Below, one piece after another: positions 63,701 through 64,000 of a DNA stretch of 64,000 bases. The notes under the pieces are model-generated. The model was given only the letters and a program-made list of their open reading frames with translations. It did not search any database and had not been told where the DNA came from. How positions within the stretch are numbered: position 1 is the stretch's first letter; each line of letters opens with the position of its first letter. The translations under genes and the position numbers were made by a program. The DNA lies in contig JABLXY010000001.1 in NCBI GenBank assembly GCA_013177795.1, positions 186,001 to 250,000 of the forward strand, read 5' to 3'. The DNA comes from Syntrophaceae bacterium. GTDB lineage: Bacteria; Desulfobacterota; Syntrophia; Syntrophales; UBA2192.

Positions 63701-64000
63701 CGGGGCAGCGGTTCCAGGCCGTGCGGCTGCCCGAGCTGGAGATGCTCGCCAGTCCCGCCCTCACGTTCGAGGGCTCGCCGAAGGCCCTGAGGGTCCGCGG
63801 CAGCATCCTCATCCCGGAGCTTTTCATCCGGGGGGGCGAGAAGGGGACCGTGATCAAGCCCAGCAAAGACGCGGTGATCGTCGGCGATGGCCGGGAGATG
63901 GAGAAGGGCCGTCCAGTCCCCGTTGACATGGAAGTCCGCGTCGTTCTGGGGGACCGCGCCTTCATCAAGGCCGAGGGTGTGGATGCGCGCCTGGAGGGGG
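60733..64000 (+). CDS. tamB: TamB-like inner-membrane/periplasm-spanning protein, C-terminus beyond the window
   Basis: 1089 residues visible. Starts at TTG 60733, overlapping the tamA stop. One N-terminal membrane helix (TIIGLSVLALAVAAASTAWL), then a very long beta-rich region of repeated strand pairs as in AsmA/TamB/VPS13-like bridge proteins thought to carry phospholipids between membranes. The last visible stretch, LGDRAFIKAEGVDARLEG, matches the beginning of the TamB C-terminal (DUF490) domain, so some 250-350 residues should lie to the right. Confidence 0.92.
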   Translation, partial: MSKRTIIGLSVLALAVAAASTAWLVYTEAGSRLAVRTLLRMMPVTVEAERVTGTLAREMTLEGLRAAWPSGEARVSSVRLRMQVLRLALASVWLDATDVQGVVIDDRGPGGAPPYDLAWPRAPRLLAAFSGGIRELRVGDVVYRKPGREPAVIREARGELSWDRGSVMALRDLAIRLPDAEVEGSVRAGFLFPLFQADLTVRPDRGAGTFDALTLKADFAPGNEPEQISGPFSLVVSSGDRVLLRAEGGMGLTRKALHVRRLQGKDGEGKVLVTADGQVDVSTREILAGVSFRVGETSGVPGLALTGAIELRGSPERFDGTFTLENHGEAWRSARLSGDLTVGADGIRMTRLTGRVLGGTVEGELRAGWDRHVSWGGSIRARGLNPATISHELRGTVNFDAEGAGRINDAEHLEARLLGRLLSSRLQDRALVGDVDARWKTGMLTLERLLLKGAGFEARAAGALGERLTWRVQVSDPSALVPGSRGRLAGHGWVRYAGERLSGTATVRGSRLVIYGFEAAAVEADAELGGTETQSLEARVLLKKTVIGPLRLDAATLTSAGTVGDHTIRFLVDSGEGGMEAALQGGFGNGAWKGSLELLKGRDAAGPWNLRAPAPLTISAGKTRVGPLRIDGEAGETLEFSMDVDGDPGKGYLLVDWRKLNLARLAFILPEWRIAGRTEGRFRTDWRGNHKTAVSSVAACAATLTRGSRTIEVREAEGTLDWNERGLAVRLRADLGPSGRMDARVTSPEPPVLTLPDRGDFRFSADRLDAALVRPLLPDALDMTGSLSVTAAGKVLPRLHLDASGEVQLSGGVFSMESEKGRITAQTEKAQLRWTWREKTLSGDLELRLARHGTLAADFRLPVPARLPAAVDRGGPVQVGVRADVHEKGLLSAVFPGLVQESRGRLDLHLSASGAWADPSVHGMLRVTEAGAYLPATGAQISDVGVEARFEDRTIHVTSFRARSGPGILEGSGTVQIENREIRRIDASLSGQRFQAVRLPELEMLASPALTFEGSPKALRVRGSILIPELFIRGGEKGTVIKPSKDAVIVGDGREMEKGRPVPVDMEVRVVLGDRAFIKAEGVDARLEG

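Overview
The window is a high-GC, gene-dense bacterial chromosome segment. The gene content suggests a Deltaproteobacterium (Desulfobacterota), perhaps near the Syntrophales. This is inferred from gene order and family types: a bifunctional Rel/SpoT, a DUF465 protein beside psd-pssA, a branched-chain amino-acid type ABC transporter, an acyl-CoA dehydrogenase with a CoA-transferase, and the dxr-rseP and tamA-tamB pairs. Nothing in the window fixes the taxonomy. Most genes are housekeeping and nearly every family call is clear. The novelty lies mainly in the spaces between genes.

Layout. 1-2.8 kb (minus): the start of lepA, a REP-like palindrome, adk and a metallo-beta-lactamase-fold hydrolase. 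3-6.9 kb (plus): a class I aminotransferase, a TMTC-like membrane glycosyltransferase with TPR repeats, and a SagB-type nitroreductase. 7-11.5 kb (minus): a complete livK-H-M-G-F transporter with a terminator between livK and livH. 11.6-16.6 kb: ridA, then a CoA-transferase/acyl-CoA dehydrogenase pair with a PAS-LuxR regulator upstream. 16.7-18 kb: a frameshifted IS256-family element. 18-24 kb: an exported hydratase-like protein, acylphosphatase, ligA, and a plus-strand run of phosphodiesterase, HIT, LapA and Mut7-C genes. 23.7-30 kb: mogA with a paralogous EF-G, then a split biotin-dependent carboxylase. 30-38 kb: an M23 peptidase, secA, argJ and rpsB-tsf-pyrH-frr. 38.5-49.9 kb: uppS-cdsA-dxr-rseP-tsaB, DUF465-psd-pssA, asd, rsmD, coaD, an aspartate aminotransferase and a PurF-like protein that has lost its glutaminase residues. 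50-51.3 kb: an intact second copy of the same IS. 51.3-64 kb: ispG-proS-rsh, an amidase, rph-rdgB, tRNA-Pro(UGG), tamA and most of tamB.

How the genes work together. Several clusters serve the envelope: UppS (undecaprenyl carrier), CdsA-Psd-PssA (phosphatidylethanolamine synthesis), RseP, SecA, the M23 peptidase and amidase, and TamA/TamB. DXR and IspG supply isoprenoid precursors from two separate clusters. RpsB, EF-Ts, RRF, LepA, EF-G-like, ProRS and Rel cover translation and the stringent response. RdgB, HIT, RidA, acylphosphatase and RNase PH are housecleaning or RNA-processing enzymes.

What stands out. (1) At least eight intergenic regions contain degenerate tandem arrays of period 7 (core AGGC/GCCT) or period 8 (AGAGGGTA or GAAGTTNG type), mostly arranged as opposing arms. 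Two of the arrays supply the stop codon of the upstream gene. (2) Two copies of a nested palindrome share a core that includes TCAAACAG. (3) The intact IS256 copy sits in the loop of a reconstructed rho-independent terminator and is flanked by a perfect 8-bp target duplication. (4) The PurF-like and carboxyltransferase genes have lost residues that are catalytic in their families. (5) A nested hairpin precedes rpsB. No CRISPR array, prophage or defence island was found.
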